Positions 27,520 to 40,297 are shown, numbered from the stretch's first letter. The stretch: DNA of 64,000 bases from Luscinia megarhynchos (GCA_034336665.1 CM067576.1:12825385-12889384); one strand, 5' to 3'. Program-made: numbers and translations. The notes: generated by a model from the letters alone, not told the origin.

Positions 27520-29576
27520 AGGCCCCTCTTCCTGCAACACTTAAGAGTAACTTATCAGGCTTTTAACACAATGCCATTAATAAAACATTGTCTGAAAATG
27601 GGGATGGAAATAATTAGAGCACCATGAAATCGCATCTTCAAATCCCATTAACGCTGACTCAGACCATCATTCAGAAAAGTTACAGAAAGCTTCATGAAAA
27701 TGACACTACTTTTAAACATTAAAGGATTCAAAGCATTTTTCCATTTAGTCCTTCTCTTTACTTGTGCTCAGTGTCCATTACCAGCATATAGCTATATATC
27801 CTATATAGATACATTTGTGCTGATATATCTGTATAGGAGTACTAGATGTTTTTCTCAAAAATAAGAAACCAAAAAAGCTCTAGAACCAACTACTGAAAAG
27901 GTCCAGCCCTATACACTACCATTCATTTCTTAATAATACTCAGAGCATATTTGCACATTGTATCAAATATTAAGATTCCAATGAAAAATTTCACCACCCA
28001 GATAAAAAAAAGTTGTGAGGATCTGGAGGTGTCACTGAAATTCTCAGGAAGCATCCCAAAACTATTAAATTCTTTTCCCTCCTTTTATGACACCAAAGAA
28101 TAAAGACTTTTCTCTACCCAGAAGTTTAAATGGTCAAAATTACTTTCATTTCTGAACCCAACAGAAAGAGCAGGAATCAAAGTATGGTTCAAAGGGACAG
28201 TCAGGTCCTCAGGCTAGCCCCAAGCACACTGAAGAACTACAGCTGGTGAATTTTTTCCTTGATAAGTGCACTACTTACAGTTGTGCTCAGGTTTCATTTG
28301 AGAACAGCTATAAAGCAAACTAAAATTATGCAGCTTACAATTAAAAAACCCAAAAAAACCATAAAAATGTGCTTCCATGAAATGACAATTTAATATATAA
28401 AATGCAATTGCTAAATCTTTTCCCTACTTCTCTTATGTGTCATTGCATGTCCTTCTCTGCTCACAAGCAGCAACAAAGTTTGGGCAAAGTCATCCGCTTT
28501 ATGTTTTACATCCCCATGTGACATAAAAATGAAAAGCATTAATAATTGTTACTGTTTTCCATTTAAGAAAACTTAAGACTAATCCCAAGAATATTAATTC
28601 AATTTTACTCCACAGTAAGGCTACAAATAATTACTGCATTACACAGAGTGTGTGGTCCTGCTCCACTACCTTGCACTTCTTTGCTCAGGTGTTTGGAGAT
28701 CTATGACTGCAGCACTCTGGATAAAAATTAAGTATAAATAATTAAATATAATTAAAATAAATATCTTTATAATTAAATATCATTATGTTTGAGTCACCTC
28801 TGCTGTGGAAGGCACAGTCCCTCTACAGCCCCTGCTGCCCAAAGTGATAGCAAGAGCACCAAGGTGCAAACGTGGGAAGAGGGGCAGCACAGATGAAGAA
28901 CAGAGAAATCCTGGAGGAGGCACCAGGATGTGGAAACGCTGACCTTGCACTGGCCAGTCCCAAGGGATGTCCAGGGCATTGACAGAATGAGCTTCACAAG
29001 AAGCAGCTGACACAGCAGCCCAATCACCCATCCCAATCCCTGTCATTTTCCACTTACACTGGTATAGCAGAGTGGGATCAGGAATGGGGGAGTACCAGGA
29101 CCAAGAGCACTCACTGAACAAAACATCAGAGCTTGACAATGCACTGGTGACTTCACAAAGAAAGCCAAACTTTCTTCAAATCTTTACTAATATGGACCAG
29201 TGATGCTGTCTCAAGTGAAGCATGGGGATAATTCAGCTTTTATATCCTCCTTTGACAATGATGTGCAGTCCAGTAAATTACACGTGTTTTTAAGCATCTA
29301 CTTAAAGATGCTTTAAAAACTTCTGCAAGAAAGAATTTTTCCTTCATCTACTAATGAACTATTTTGCAAGATTAAAAAAAAAAAATCAGTCTCCTACATG
29401 TATTTTCCTTATGTTGTTAACTGTAACTAAGTACAGCAAAAACAGTCCTACTGCAAAACATGAAAAGTCAAATAATGATTACTGCTGGAGTAAATTTGGT
29501 TCGATATTTGCATCTATTTGATGTCAGTGATGCTGTAGTGCACAGTAATCAGAATTTTGACCTAATCCCAGGGAAG

Positions 29577-29693
29577 GAAAAAAACCAAAACAAAACAAAA
29601 CAACCAAACAAAAAACCAAACAAACAAACAACAACAACAACAACAACAACAACAAAACAAAAAAAACCCCAAACCAAAACAAAAAAACCCCCA
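29577..29693. repeat. A/C-rich low-complexity tract with (CAA)n core
   Basis: About 115 bases made almost wholly of A and C. It starts with aaaac units, passes through a run of about nine caa units (29627-29656), and ends in aaaacccc-like pieces. Apparent open frames on both strands here (poly-Thr/Lys or poly-Val/Cys) are artefacts of the repeat. Confidence 0.95.
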
Positions 29694-31467
29694 AAAGACA
29701 GTAATAAAAGGGATTTTTTTCTTACCATTTCTGTCTTCTCTGGATTCATAACAAGAAGATGCACTCAATTACTGCAGTTTATTCACATAAGAAAAACACT
29801 GTCTTAATGAGGGCAAAATTAGTAACGGAACATCTCACTAACTTGAAAAAGACATTTCTTTTTCAACTTTCAAGTCTTTATAATTTTTGCTCATGCAGGT
29901 TAAACTTTAAAATCACATCTACCCAAACCAAAGGAATATTTAAAATCCCGTATCTAATTTTTCTGATGATAGACTAAGTTTTATTTTTTCACTGCATTCT
30001 GACCATGTTACAAAAAACCTGCCTATCAGTGGCAACCGTGACTGCATGAAATAACCATAATAAATATTATAATTTTGAAAAAAAAATGCAATAAGGAAAC
30101 TATTTGATATGAATCTGAATTTTCATTCACTGTTGCTTCTGTTTAATCCTGCTGCTAAATTTGGACAATATTGATTCCATCATTTAGAGTTTACAGCCTA
30201 AAAGAGGATAAACATCATAGCAGTTGGCATTTTTAGTGTATTTATGAAGGTCTCTAGGTATACAGTGTATAAACAAATTGCAACCACCCCCTATATACTG
30301 TGTATTCATTAATATATTGGTTTCCTGTGATACTGTCCTACAGGAAATTTGGTTTTGAGTTGATGGTGATACTTAAATCCCATTTCCCTCACCATGCTCT
30401 AAAGGCTATGTGCTCTAACAGCTGTGTCAAATTAAACATTCACAGCTGGAATCAACAACAGGAGCAGCATCAATAGCCCTGCTGGGACAGAACATGTTCT
30501 GGGGGCCAACAGTCCCTGCCCACGTCAATAGTGCAGCAAACAGGGGTTTTTATTTGGCAGAACTGAGTGGAGGGGAGAGGAGAGAAAGTAACAAAATGGC
30601 AAAAGCAGAGAACCAGTCCCTGCACCCCTACCCCAATAAAACACTGCCAAACAAGCTCCCCTGTAAAGCCAGTAGCTCATCAGCAGATAATATTTATTAA
30701 ACCCATGTGAATTCCAAGATAGGATTTTTAATCAATTTTACATGCAGTGTACTAGAAGGGGCCCATTTGTACCTGTACCAGTGAGCTGCACAGCTTGACT
30801 CATGCTTTGCATAAAATATGGAATTTATTCCAACTCCAGAAAGTTATCATACAGCGTGACTGACATAACTCATGGTCTTCTCTTAAAGAGAAAAAAAAAT
30901 CCTGTTAATACACCTCCACAAAATAAACAATATATGCTTCTACCCCTAGCCCTCCTTCCTCCCTGCAGACAGACTCAGCGTGTGGTTCCTGAGGAATTAG
31001 TTGTAGAAGAACTCCCCTGCTGACAGCAAAATGCCAAATGCACGTCCTGCACATGTAATGTGTCTGACATTTCCACATCTCACCAGGTTCATGTTTCTGA
31101 CAAGTGCTTAAAAATATATGTCTTTTAAAAAGTGTTTTTATTGCTACCTTCCTACTTCCACTTTATAATGTTTTAAAATGCTATTTTACTCATGGAAACA
31201 CCTCCACATTTGTCTTTTGATTTGAGTAGAAGTAATTGGTTTTTCAGGGTCAAATGCCTTTTTGGAATCAATGGGTACATTTCAGTAAATGGATGGTATA
31301 AAAAGTGCAAATTTGATCTTCTTCAAACAAACAGAACTGTGAAAAACTTAGAAGACTCAAAATGATTGACACATTTAAAATGGGCAGCACTGAAAATATT
31401 TTAACACCCTACCTTCTTTAATGTTGTTATTCTTCGCAGTAGGAGACCTTGGGAAAATCAGCAAAAC

Positions 31468-31496
31468 TTTCAAATGTTTTTTTGAAACATTTGAAA
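31468..31496. repeat. 12-bp perfect inverted repeat, 5-base loop
   Basis: tttcaaatgttt (31468-31479) and aaacatttgaaa (31485-31496) are exact reverse complements around ttttg. It could form a cruciform or RNA hairpin. Confidence 0.9.
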
Positions 31497-34400
31497 AAGA
31501 AAAGGTATTTCTTCCCTGCTTCTATTTTTTTCTCCATGCCAGTATGAATTCCCAGCTGGGAACTTTTAAAAACCAAAGGGGGATCTGGCACAGACACAGA
31601 ACTAGTGCATCAACTCTGTAGTTCAGTCACCACAATAATTTTTCTTAAGAGCAGCAGACAGCATCTGCAAAAGTGCAGCACTAACACCTGCTGAACAGAT
31701 TTTGTGCACACCTTCCAGAAATCTTCGGGAATTACATACAATGGGCATTGTATTAATTTTTCTCAGAATTTCCAAAGTGTTTCTGGAGAATAGGTCAGTG
31801 CTCAGCTTCAAAATGTGAATCCTGCAAAGGGATTTTATCTAAGTCACTCAGAGAGACCCTTTTTCTGTACCTGGCTTCATGTAAAATAATTATAATAGGC
31901 ACACATGCATATACACACATTTACATATATGGTTTATATATGCTTCTGAATTCAAGCTGGAAATAATTTCTCCTTGTTAAATATATATTTTTCTCCCAAT
32001 AGTTATGCTATTGTCAATGACAGTGACAGTCACTGATGCTAATGAAATTTTATATTTTGCAGTGGGTTTCATTAATTACTATAATTTCTTTTAGACATTC
32101 AATTGAATAAATAAAGAATCCTTGGAAACCTGCTGCACACAGTAGAAGTGACAAAGCCCAGAAAACCAGAAGAATTTCCAACTCTGCTATAGAATACCTG
32201 CACGATTCAGTAAAGACATTTTTTCCTTTCTGAACTGTCAGTCTTGTACTTTTTAACTTTGCCTGTCCCTGATCATGATAAAAATAGATTTCAAGGAAAA
32301 TTAGAGGGTTTTGAACTTCCCTGGTATTCAGTCAGAGAGGTCACCCCTGTTTCAAAGGAAGACAGACCTTGTTGGATGCAACATAGAACAGTGAGTTCTC
32401 TGTAAATTCCTGCTATCTGACCCAGCCACAACTACTCATTTTTCCTTCTAGCTCACAATAGGCACTGACAGAGTTATAAGGAGGATGGCAAACACTGTCA
32501 TCAAAATATTTCTCGCTTGAACTGAAATCACAATATTTCAAAATATTGCTCATGAATCAATAAAAGAAGTGAAGTTTATAATTCCACTGAACAGAAGATA
32601 ACCCAGCTCAATGCCCTTGAAAGAAAAGCAAACATGAGAGAGGACACAGTGACTTCAGACTGGCCTCAGGTTTAAGACCAAGACAGCATCACACTGAAGA
32701 CATCTCTTCAAGAGCTGAATTCCCTTTTTTCCCTCTCGGGATCCAACGTTTGGTGCCCTGTTCTGAAGTGCCCACCCTCCAGACTCCTGCTCTGACTCAC
32801 CAGCTAGACTCAGCTTGTGATTGTTCTTGGCTACAGATACCAGGACTTAGCCTTCATTGTGGATATTTTTTATTCCTGCTTTCCTTGCTCAGAAATACCT
32901 TCTGGATTAACATGTTTTACAAGTTTACCAAAGTTTTAATTTTTAACAAAATTTTCATAACTGACTGATTCTGGGCTCTCTGTCACTTCTGGGACAGTGA
33001 ATATCCTAACATTGAGAGGAGGCTAATAAAGTTTATTTATCTGATCTGTCTTATCAATCTGTTTGTGTGCTGGATACAGTGCAATCATTCAACTAATTCT
33101 GAAGCTACCAAAATGAAATATTCACCCTCTTAACACATACTTAGGACATTCAAACACTATCATATGTGAACTGTATCCTATAATTGCAGAAGAGAAAAAG
33201 TGAAGTTATTTTAGAGAATTTTTCTGATAATTTTTGACTTCATTAGTCTCCTACTGTGCTTACTAGATCCCCCAAAAATATCTTACTGTGTTCTGTAAAA
33301 AAATATATAATGAATACAATCAGTTTTATCATTCCTAATGGTCACAGTCCAGGCCAGGTAGTAGATGCCACATTAGCACTACAGTGGTGCCCAGGTGTCA
33401 TTTTTGCCTTATTTTGCACAGACTAGTCCTGCTGCATGCAGCATGATATTGCAGCACTTTGCATTATAATATTATATCATGTATCCCAACTAGAGGAAAG
33501 AGATTTTGCAAATCACAGGACTCTCAGGAACTAAAAGAATTAATTTATCTTCTTCCATTCCCCTCTTTTCTTCTTAGTGTTAAAGGCATATATTTCTTAA
33601 AAGACTTAAATATAACTGATTTGGTTTTAATTTTTAAGTTATATCTTTGATTCCTTTAAGTTATTATCTCAATTTAAGCAATATCGTCCCTTTGCATTAC
33701 ATTAGTGTAAATATTATACTTTATTGCTAACTACATATTAAACTGCTTCATTTTGTTACAAAGTTCTCAAAGCCTAAAAAATTTCTTAAACTCTTATCTA
33801 GCCAACAGATTGAATCGTGATTGTGGAACAGATTGAAATCTCCATAATGGGAGAGCATATTAAAATTCCTCTGTAAGTCTGCTACTTCTTAAATGAACTA
33901 TTTAAGATGCAGGGGAATACAACTGTGGGGGAAAAGGGAGGGAAAGAAGCGAACTGCAGAGTTCAGCAGAAGAAAGGAACACAGCACATAAGATACCCAG
34001 ACTTGTTGACAAGGGAGTTAAAAAATACAGTGAAGGAAAAGCTGAGACTAATGTATTTGTTTCAACCAGAGGATGATAGAGAGAACCCGTCTGCTTGACT
34101 CAGGGATCAATGTGGAAAACACAAGCCTACCTGGCTGAGAAGTTCTGTCTAACATCAGACACTGCAAACCTGTCTTGCTGTGCCCCTGCAAGTATCTAAC
34201 AGCACTCACAGACCTGCTGAAGGGAAGGAGACAAAGCCAACAAGGAACTCCTTTGGTATTTTCATTTCATTTCCTCTTTTCCCTGTTTTATTTACTAACA
34301 TAAAACCAAGTCACACAGAGTTAGCACCAGTGGAAATTCAGATAATAACATGCAAGTGCTTTTTCCTGTGCTCCATGTTAAAGATGCCACTGAAAGACTT

Positions 34401-36745
34401 CTCCAGCCACTCACTCTCCCTACAGTGTGTGAACAGTGAGGTGCCCTCAGTCAGGCATACAAACAGGATTTCTGCTAATACATTTTGATACACAGGTTAC
34501 CAACAACCCCAAGTCACTGTAACCAAAAAACAGAGCAAGAAACAACACCAGCAGTTCGCCAAATTAAAACCGAGGCATTCAGCTCCAAGGATCAGGACCA
34601 AAGATTAAATAAAGGCTTTGACAACCAACATGTTTGAAAAAGGAAAAAGCAAAGCAAATTGATGAGAGGAGCAAGAGAAACATTACACTCAATGCTCAGG
34701 ATTTCTTCAGGATACTCTGTGAGACAGCCTTGACTGTGGAACCAGGAGTGCCCAAACTGCACAGAATGACAGCACCAAACAAACTGGAAAAAAGCTTTCC
34801 AACACTGAAAACCAACCAACCAATATTGTGCTTGTAACACTCAGTCTTTTTTCTTTTTTCCCCCCACACAGAGTGAGACAATTGTACTCTGTCTTTGTCC
34901 GAACTCCACCAGTGTGATAATGTGATGTTGCTCTAATTTAACCTCATTATTCTTTTGTCTTTCCCAAAGAGAAATGCCACTTCTCTTCTTCCCTTTGAGG
35001 CTTATCTCAAACAAATGTCTTTGTTCTTAATGAGACCAATCCATATGTTTGCTCCTGCATATTGTGTTCAGTTAATGGGAAGATTTTTCTAACACCATAA
35101 AAAACTCTTCCTTTATTTGTCCCAGGCAGCTTTTGTGGCCAGTAACTGCTGTAACTGTTACCTTTGACAAAATGTCCCACATCCAATATGTTCTGCTTCT
35201 GAATAGTCATCCCTCCCTTGAACTCAAGTTTATTTACATCCCTTCAGCATATGTGTATGTCCTTTCCTCAATTTCTTACTTTATCACCATCTATGTGTAT
35301 AAAAACCGAAATGTACAGTGAAGGCATTGATCAGGCAGCCTGCAGCAAAACACTACATATCAATTGATGCATTAAAAATATAACATAGGTTATTTATCAA
35401 CAATTAAACTTTGAAATATTTGCTTTGCTGATTACCAATAAATCAACAGATAGTCATTAGGAGAAATCTCACTGTTTACTTTTGCTATTTTCTAGCTAGT
35501 AATCAATGAATAAGATGTAATTGTGTATGCTAACTACTCAAGAGTTTTTCTCAATAAAAATCAGAAATATGTATAAAAGCAACATAAATGCAAACTAGAG
35601 TATTGTGAGTTTTGTGTATGCACACTATAAAAATACAAAATTCACTGAAATTATTAGCTGATCTTCTAATGTGTAATAGCTTAATGACTTCCTTGATTTA
35701 AATGTAGACTCCTGCAGCTCTGACAAGGTGCTCTGGCAGCCAGACAATACCATGGTATCATCAGGACTCTGATCCATCCTGTTTCCATGTCATGCCACCT
35801 TGCACCAGAAGCAACAGAACTGTGTGGCACAGAACAGCAACCCTGCACTCCCCATGGCAGAACATGATTAATCCTGAAAATATCTGGTGTTATCAGGCAC
35901 CCCATGTGGATGCTGATGTTTGTTGCTGCTTTGCTCACAAAGCAATGCAGAGGAGCCCTAGTGGTATACACAACATTCCTGATTTCCTTTTTAAATCAAT
36001 CTGCTGGCTCTGTAGGCAAAACGTAAGACAGAACACAGGAGCTCAGAGGACTGATTCCAAACCCTTTGCATACAGGATGCATAACAGCTGTTTTGCTTTA
36101 GATTATGGTGAACATGAGCCTAACAATTTAAATTTAATTTTGTCATTTAAGCTTAAAAGAAGTGAGAAATGTCTTATGGGCACTGTCCATTCAGTTTTCT
36201 CTCAAGTCCTTTCCCCAGCAGACAAACCTGAGTTCTCCCAAACACTCTGGCCCACTGTGGTCTAACCACTACTGCATTTATTTTGACCAAGTTTTTAATT
36301 TCTCATGGTAACCTGCAACTATGACAGGGTTTACTAAAACAACTTCTTTTTGTCAAGGGAATACATGCTTCTTCACAAAGGGCTTAACATCATTATTAAA
36401 ACCACCTTTTACCAAATTCCTGTGTTTCAGGTAGGCTTATGCAACTCAGGCAATCCCAATTTTATTTTCCCAAGAAATTACAGCTCAGACTAGAAGCTGG
36501 AGAATTCTTACTACAGTTTGAAAACATACATCAGACAACAATTAACCCCTCTCACAGCCTCCCTGCATGGGGTTGCAGTAGCCATCCAGTAACCATAGCT
36601 ACTCATTTCAATGGAAAGAAATTGCTATGAATAACAATAAAACCATAAAATACGTTCTGAAGAGCCACACCAAATCCTGACAGCTAGGAAAACTTTCCCA
36701 ATGCAAGGGAAAAGAGCATTTTGGCTTCGTTTCCAACAGATCTAC

Positions 36746-36909
36746 TTATCTTTTCAGTAACATATCCCAAAAGTACATGTGGCCATCCATGTCAGATGGG
36801 ATACCAACACGAGAATTCACCAGATGTGTCCTGTTATTGTCAGATAAATAACAAGAGATTTGCAATCTTTGCCATAATCCTCTTACATCAGGTATGTAAA
36901 ATAACATCT
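36746..36909 (-). CDS. Possible 3'-terminal coding exon 9 (or a 23-nt internal exon)
   Basis: The acceptor is excellent (ends tctccttgttctgtgccag). With two bases carried in, the frame matches exon 8, making Glu at the junction, and stays open for 53 codons to a TAA at 36746-36748. It includes MLFYIPDVRGLWQRLQ and SDMDGHMYFWDMLLKR. Minus-strand AATAAA motifs at about 36471-36476 and 36277-36282 could serve polyadenylation. Against this, a strong donor (CTGAT followed by gtaaga) sits 23 bases into the exon, so the splice machinery might instead make a micro-exon 36887-36909 and the gene would continue. I cannot decide between the two. Confidence 0.35.
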
Positions 36910-37737
36910 CTGGCACAGAACAAGGAGACAATGAAGGAAAAAGTGTGTTAGTGTCTTGTGAAACTGTGAAGCACAGCACCGAACTCTCCGTTGCAAATCC
37001 ACCCAAAACATTCCGAGGCTAAAATTGTGACCCAGTGCTGGCAGGCTGCCAGTTTGTAAAAGCAGTTATCACTGCTGACCTTCCCTGGCACCTTGCACGT
37101 GTACTAAAGATGTGCCATGCACACAAAGATCAGCTGATTCTCCCCAGTACAACGTGGGAGGGACAGGAACATTTACAGCTGGTTAATTACTTACTTAGAG
37201 TGATTTCTAGCATTTTTATTTTTAATCCTGTTTATGTATGGAACCGACATCACATTCTGAGGCAGTGAACCTTTTGTTAGAAATAGCAACAGGCAACATA
37301 AGAGTGCTGCCTTAAAGCCTGTGGATCTAGGAAAAACCAGCAGTTTATCACCTGGCATCCTCATACAGTTTAATGTTTGACTAATTCAGAAGTTGCAGTA
37401 CTGCTGTCTCATGTACAGCACAGCATTTGGTGATGAGATTTTTTTATGGTCTTTTAAAGATCAGTGCTGGGAAATACTCTAAATTTGGGATTTATTTCAG
37501 AATGATGGGCCTGTCCTCCATTTCTACTCACACTGTTAGAATAACCTGCATCAGTTACAATGGACCAAGCAATGATCTGGGCTCTGAATAGATGAGAAGT
37601 TCCAAAAATGGTATCAAAAAGCTCAGTAACAGAAGTGCCTATACTTAGGTCAAGATTATTAGGATTTCAGGAAACAAATTACAGATCTCACACAAATTAA
37701 TTATCTCTTTCCATGTCACAGGGACATTATTAAAACA

Positions 37738-37885
37738 GACTTGTAGAACAATTAAGTTTGAAAAGGACCTCTTGAGGTCATCCAGTACAACACTCTGACC
37801 TCAAAAGCCAATCTTGAAGTTACATAAGGTTAACTCCTCACTCAGTTCATTCTTGAATACCCACATTTTGCAACTTCAGATACTT
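37738..37885 (-). mobile_element. CR1-like LINE 3' fragment, decayed
   Basis: Read on the plus strand, the stretch from about 37741 (tgaaaaggacctcttgaggtcatccagt) resembles the reverse complement of the 3' end of avian CR1 elements, where the phrase ggacctcnngaggtcatccagtccaac is typical. The short terminal repeat expected at the CR1 3' end is only faintly present at 37740-37752. The fragment is 5'-truncated and mutated, as usual for CR1. It lies in the intron before the possible last exon. Confidence 0.65.
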
Positions 37886-38353
37886 ATTTTTGGTGCTTCA
37901 AATAGGAGCAGAAAGAGGAAGAGAGGAGCTGAGAGCTCCCACTTTGACTACTGATGACATAAGGGGTGTAAATTTTGCTGAACACATGCAGTCTTCAGCA
38001 ATAGTCACTCTTCTACCCTATGTACATTATGTTTCTATGTTCAGACAAATTATGCAATGTGCTTTTATGTGAATAATGGAGATTATTTTTAGAACTTAGA
38101 AATTTGTTATTTACCAAAATGTAGCTGAAGTGGCTGACAGCAAGGCACAATGCTCAAGTGACTCCAGTGCCAGAGCTTCAGGCATTGGAATAAACGTTTC
38201 TCTTTGTCAGAGCTGGCATGATCATAACTTTCTTGCAAATCAGGAACACTGTTTCAAAGCTTATTTACTGAATGATGAAACCACATCTTCCTGGTAACCC
38301 CAAGCATGTCATTTATCTATTTATCTCTCTATTTCTCTATTTATTTTTATCAG

Positions 38354-38467
38354 AAGAAAGCCTTTAATGAGCATAAAGGAAGTGTCACCACTTATCAAAA
38401 CAAGAAATCTGCTAGCAATCCTGACTTTCCCAATCTGTGTGAGACAGTGAGGGGAAAGAAGGGAAAT
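38354..38467 (+). CDS. Candidate exon on the opposite strand (114 nt), coding status uncertain
   Basis: On the plus strand a long pyrimidine-rich tract (tetranucleotide-like, tatc/tttc) ends in tttttatcag, and 114 bases later comes AAAT followed by gtaagtatg, a near-perfect donor. The only frame open throughout is the one starting on a codon boundary: 38 codons including KKAFNEHKGSVTTY and NPDFPNLCETVRGKKGN. It would be a symmetric phase-0 exon. It lies antisense in an intron of the minus-strand gene, so it could belong to an antisense transcript, coding or not. The acceptor tract may simply be a degenerate simple repeat. Confidence 0.25.
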
Positions 38468-38915
38468 GTAAGTATGTATGAATATGAGCATATATAACAG
38501 CAATAGCTGCCACTTTCACATAATAAAATATCTTTGAAAAGTGTGACTTAGAAATAAGGACCTGCCTTCTCCATCTATTATATTTTTGCAACTCTTGCAT
38601 ATTAACTAATATTCTGTCTTCAATTTTCTATTGGTATCTAAATGAAAATCTTGCATTTTTTCAAAATGAACTATTACATTTACATGGAATTGTAAACTGT
38701 AATACTGACATTTCTTTGAGGTCAGATTTTTTTTTCTTTAGAAAAAAATGAAGCAATATTAATTTGTCACATGTCTTGACTAAAATAAGTACTGCTAACA
38801 CCAACACAGGTCAGCACGTGCACTGTGCCTGAAGTACTCCCTCCTACTATTACTTGCTAGGCAAAATTCATAATACATCAAGATGGAAATTAAAAGTGAG
38901 ATCGAACAACCTCAC

Positions 38916-38952
38916 CAAGGCATGGAACTCCGGGGTTACAGATATTTAAATA
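38916..38952 (-). CDS. Candidate internal coding exon 8 (37 nt)
   Basis: The acceptor ends ggttcttccaaatttctcag, a very good site, and the donor is CCTTG followed by gtgagg. Starting on a codon boundary it reads YLNICNPGVPCL and leaves one G. The two other frames hit stop codons. It begins with exactly the phase in which exon 7 ends. Because it is short, it remains a candidate. Confidence 0.48.
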
Positions 38953-39942
38953 CTGAGAAATTTGGAAGAACCATAATTAAAGTTACAGTTCTACAAAACA
39001 CATTAAACTGTCAAAAGCCAAGTCAAACAACTTCATAGGAATACTGTAAATAGGAACATTCTAGAAAGAAAAATCTGCTGAGGATATTTGAAAGCTCAAA
39101 GTATGGTACACAGTCAAGAGCATAACTAAGTATGAACACCTCAGTGTAACACAGAAAAAAAAACAAAAAAAACCCCACACCACCAAAAAAAAAAAAAAAA
39201 AAAAAAAAAAAATTCAGAAACCAATAACAAACCCCAAAACCCACAAAAATTCTGCCAAGAAAAAATCATAGCCTGACCCAGCTGCAGGAATAAAACATTT
39301 TGGATTAACTTAAGATCTGGCAGGCAGTTAAGACTCAAGAGGATCAAATTTCCTATGCTTCCAGGGCTTCTGGAGCACGAAAAAACCACTGTAGATAAAG
39401 CTACTTTAGGCAGCACTATCCAGGAAGGGACAATGCTGTCCTTAAAAGCATCCAGGAGAATGACTTATGTGCTTAACTAAAAGAACCATGTATATAATAT
39501 TCCCAGGGGAAAATAAACAAACCAAACACAATAAGAAAATCCAAACCAAACCAAACCAAAAAAAAAACCACCAAAAAACCCCCAACCCCTCAGTACTCTT
39601 GCAATCAATATAGAAACTGTTTTCTTTCAACACAGTTCTGTTCACTTTTGATTAATTTTCAGCTCTAGAGTATTAATTGTTGAGTGTATTAACTGGCTGA
39701 TTAGAATCCAATACAAAGTGTAGGCTGCACCCCTTTGCAGCAAACTCTTCAGTTTATTGAAGAAGGAATTACATTAAGCAGCTGCTGGAGTACATTCAGC
39801 ACTCAGTTTATATCCTGTGAATGTTTATCATGGATTACTCAGTCACTGTGGCTCTGGCATGGTCACTCAGCAGAGCAGAGCAGATTCAGGGCCCTTTGCC
39901 TGCCCTTCCACGGGCTTTTGGGAACACCCAACATCTCCTCAC
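38953..39942. other. Intron of about 1 kb with A/C-rich tracts
   Basis: It holds a 28-base A run at 39185-39212 preceded by an A/C-rich stretch, and a second A/C-rich stretch at about 39530-39590. No additional exon was found. Confidence 0.5.
39150..39250. repeat. A/C-rich tract with 28-base A run
   Basis: A and C runs lead into 28 A at 39185-39212 and then into another A/C-rich piece. It shares the same 17-base leader plus A run with 16730-16770. It lies in the short intron between candidate exons 7 and 8. Confidence 0.9.
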
Positions 39943-39982
39943 CCTACACCAGCCATTGATCATGCTGAGCAGATGAAAAGCA
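39943..39982 (-). CDS. Candidate internal coding exon 7 (40 nt)
   Basis: The acceptor is strong (ends aatctgctgcctttgcag) and the donor is GTAGG followed by gtgagg. With one base in and none out it reads AFHLLSMINGWCR after an Asn formed across the junction. It follows exon 6 by only about 250 bp and has exactly the phase needed there. The small size means a chance match is possible, but the site quality and phase make it likely. Confidence 0.62.
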
Positions 39983-40233
39983 CTGCAAAGGCAGCAGATT
40001 TTGTAAGGTGGGCATAAATAATTCATAAAGGACATGCTCAACTCATATTTAACAACGCAAATTCACTAAACCCACAACTTAGCTTTCCTTTAATGGAATT
40101 TGTTTTTCATGTCAGGGTGCTTGCAGCCTTTTGGGAGACCACATTGATGCCAGTCTTTAGCTAGCAAAGAAGTGCCACAGAGTTTATTCCTATCCAACCT
40201 TCAACAAAATACCTGTTAAAGACCTTAACTTAC

Positions 40234-40297
40234 TTGAATTCTACATTTTCATAATGTTCATCAAAGAAGTGGAAGAACACATCAGAAATGTTAAGAG
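40234..40297 (-). CDS. Internal coding exon 6 (64 nt)
   Basis: The acceptor is an excellent T-rich tract ending tttttattttttcaag, and the donor is TTCAA followed by gtaagt, the consensus. With two bases in and two out, 20 codons are open: LNISDVFFHFFDEHYENVEF. The other two frames contain stops. The segment is rich in Phe, Asp and Glu and looks like a conserved protein helix-loop. The leftover AA joins the T of exon 7 as Asn. Confidence 0.82.

Larger units (their letters stand above)
22131..36745. other. Non-coding DNA downstream of, or within, the minus-strand gene
   Basis: It contains hairpins and tracts listed separately and GC-richer patches near 26.5-26.8 and 28.8-29.1 kb. If the gene does not stop at 36746, additional exons would be here. 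Small minus-strand candidates with good sites include 33139-33175, 33256-33284, 24825-24851 and 29050-29105, but their phases do not form a unique chain. Confidence 0.5.
36910..38915. other. Presumed intron with a CR1 relic and a possible antisense exon
   Basis: It contains the CR1-like fragment at 37738-37885 and the plus-strand exon candidate at 38354-38467. Nothing else is recognisable. Confidence 0.4.

Noticed and set aside
29549..29807. Open frames with poly-Thr/Lys or poly-Val/Cys
   Set aside because: Produced entirely by the A/C-rich simple repeat.
35792..36265. 157-codon open frame on the plus strand
   Set aside because: Cys/Trp-rich irregular composition with a long overlapping minus frame; no family resemblance and no supporting signals.
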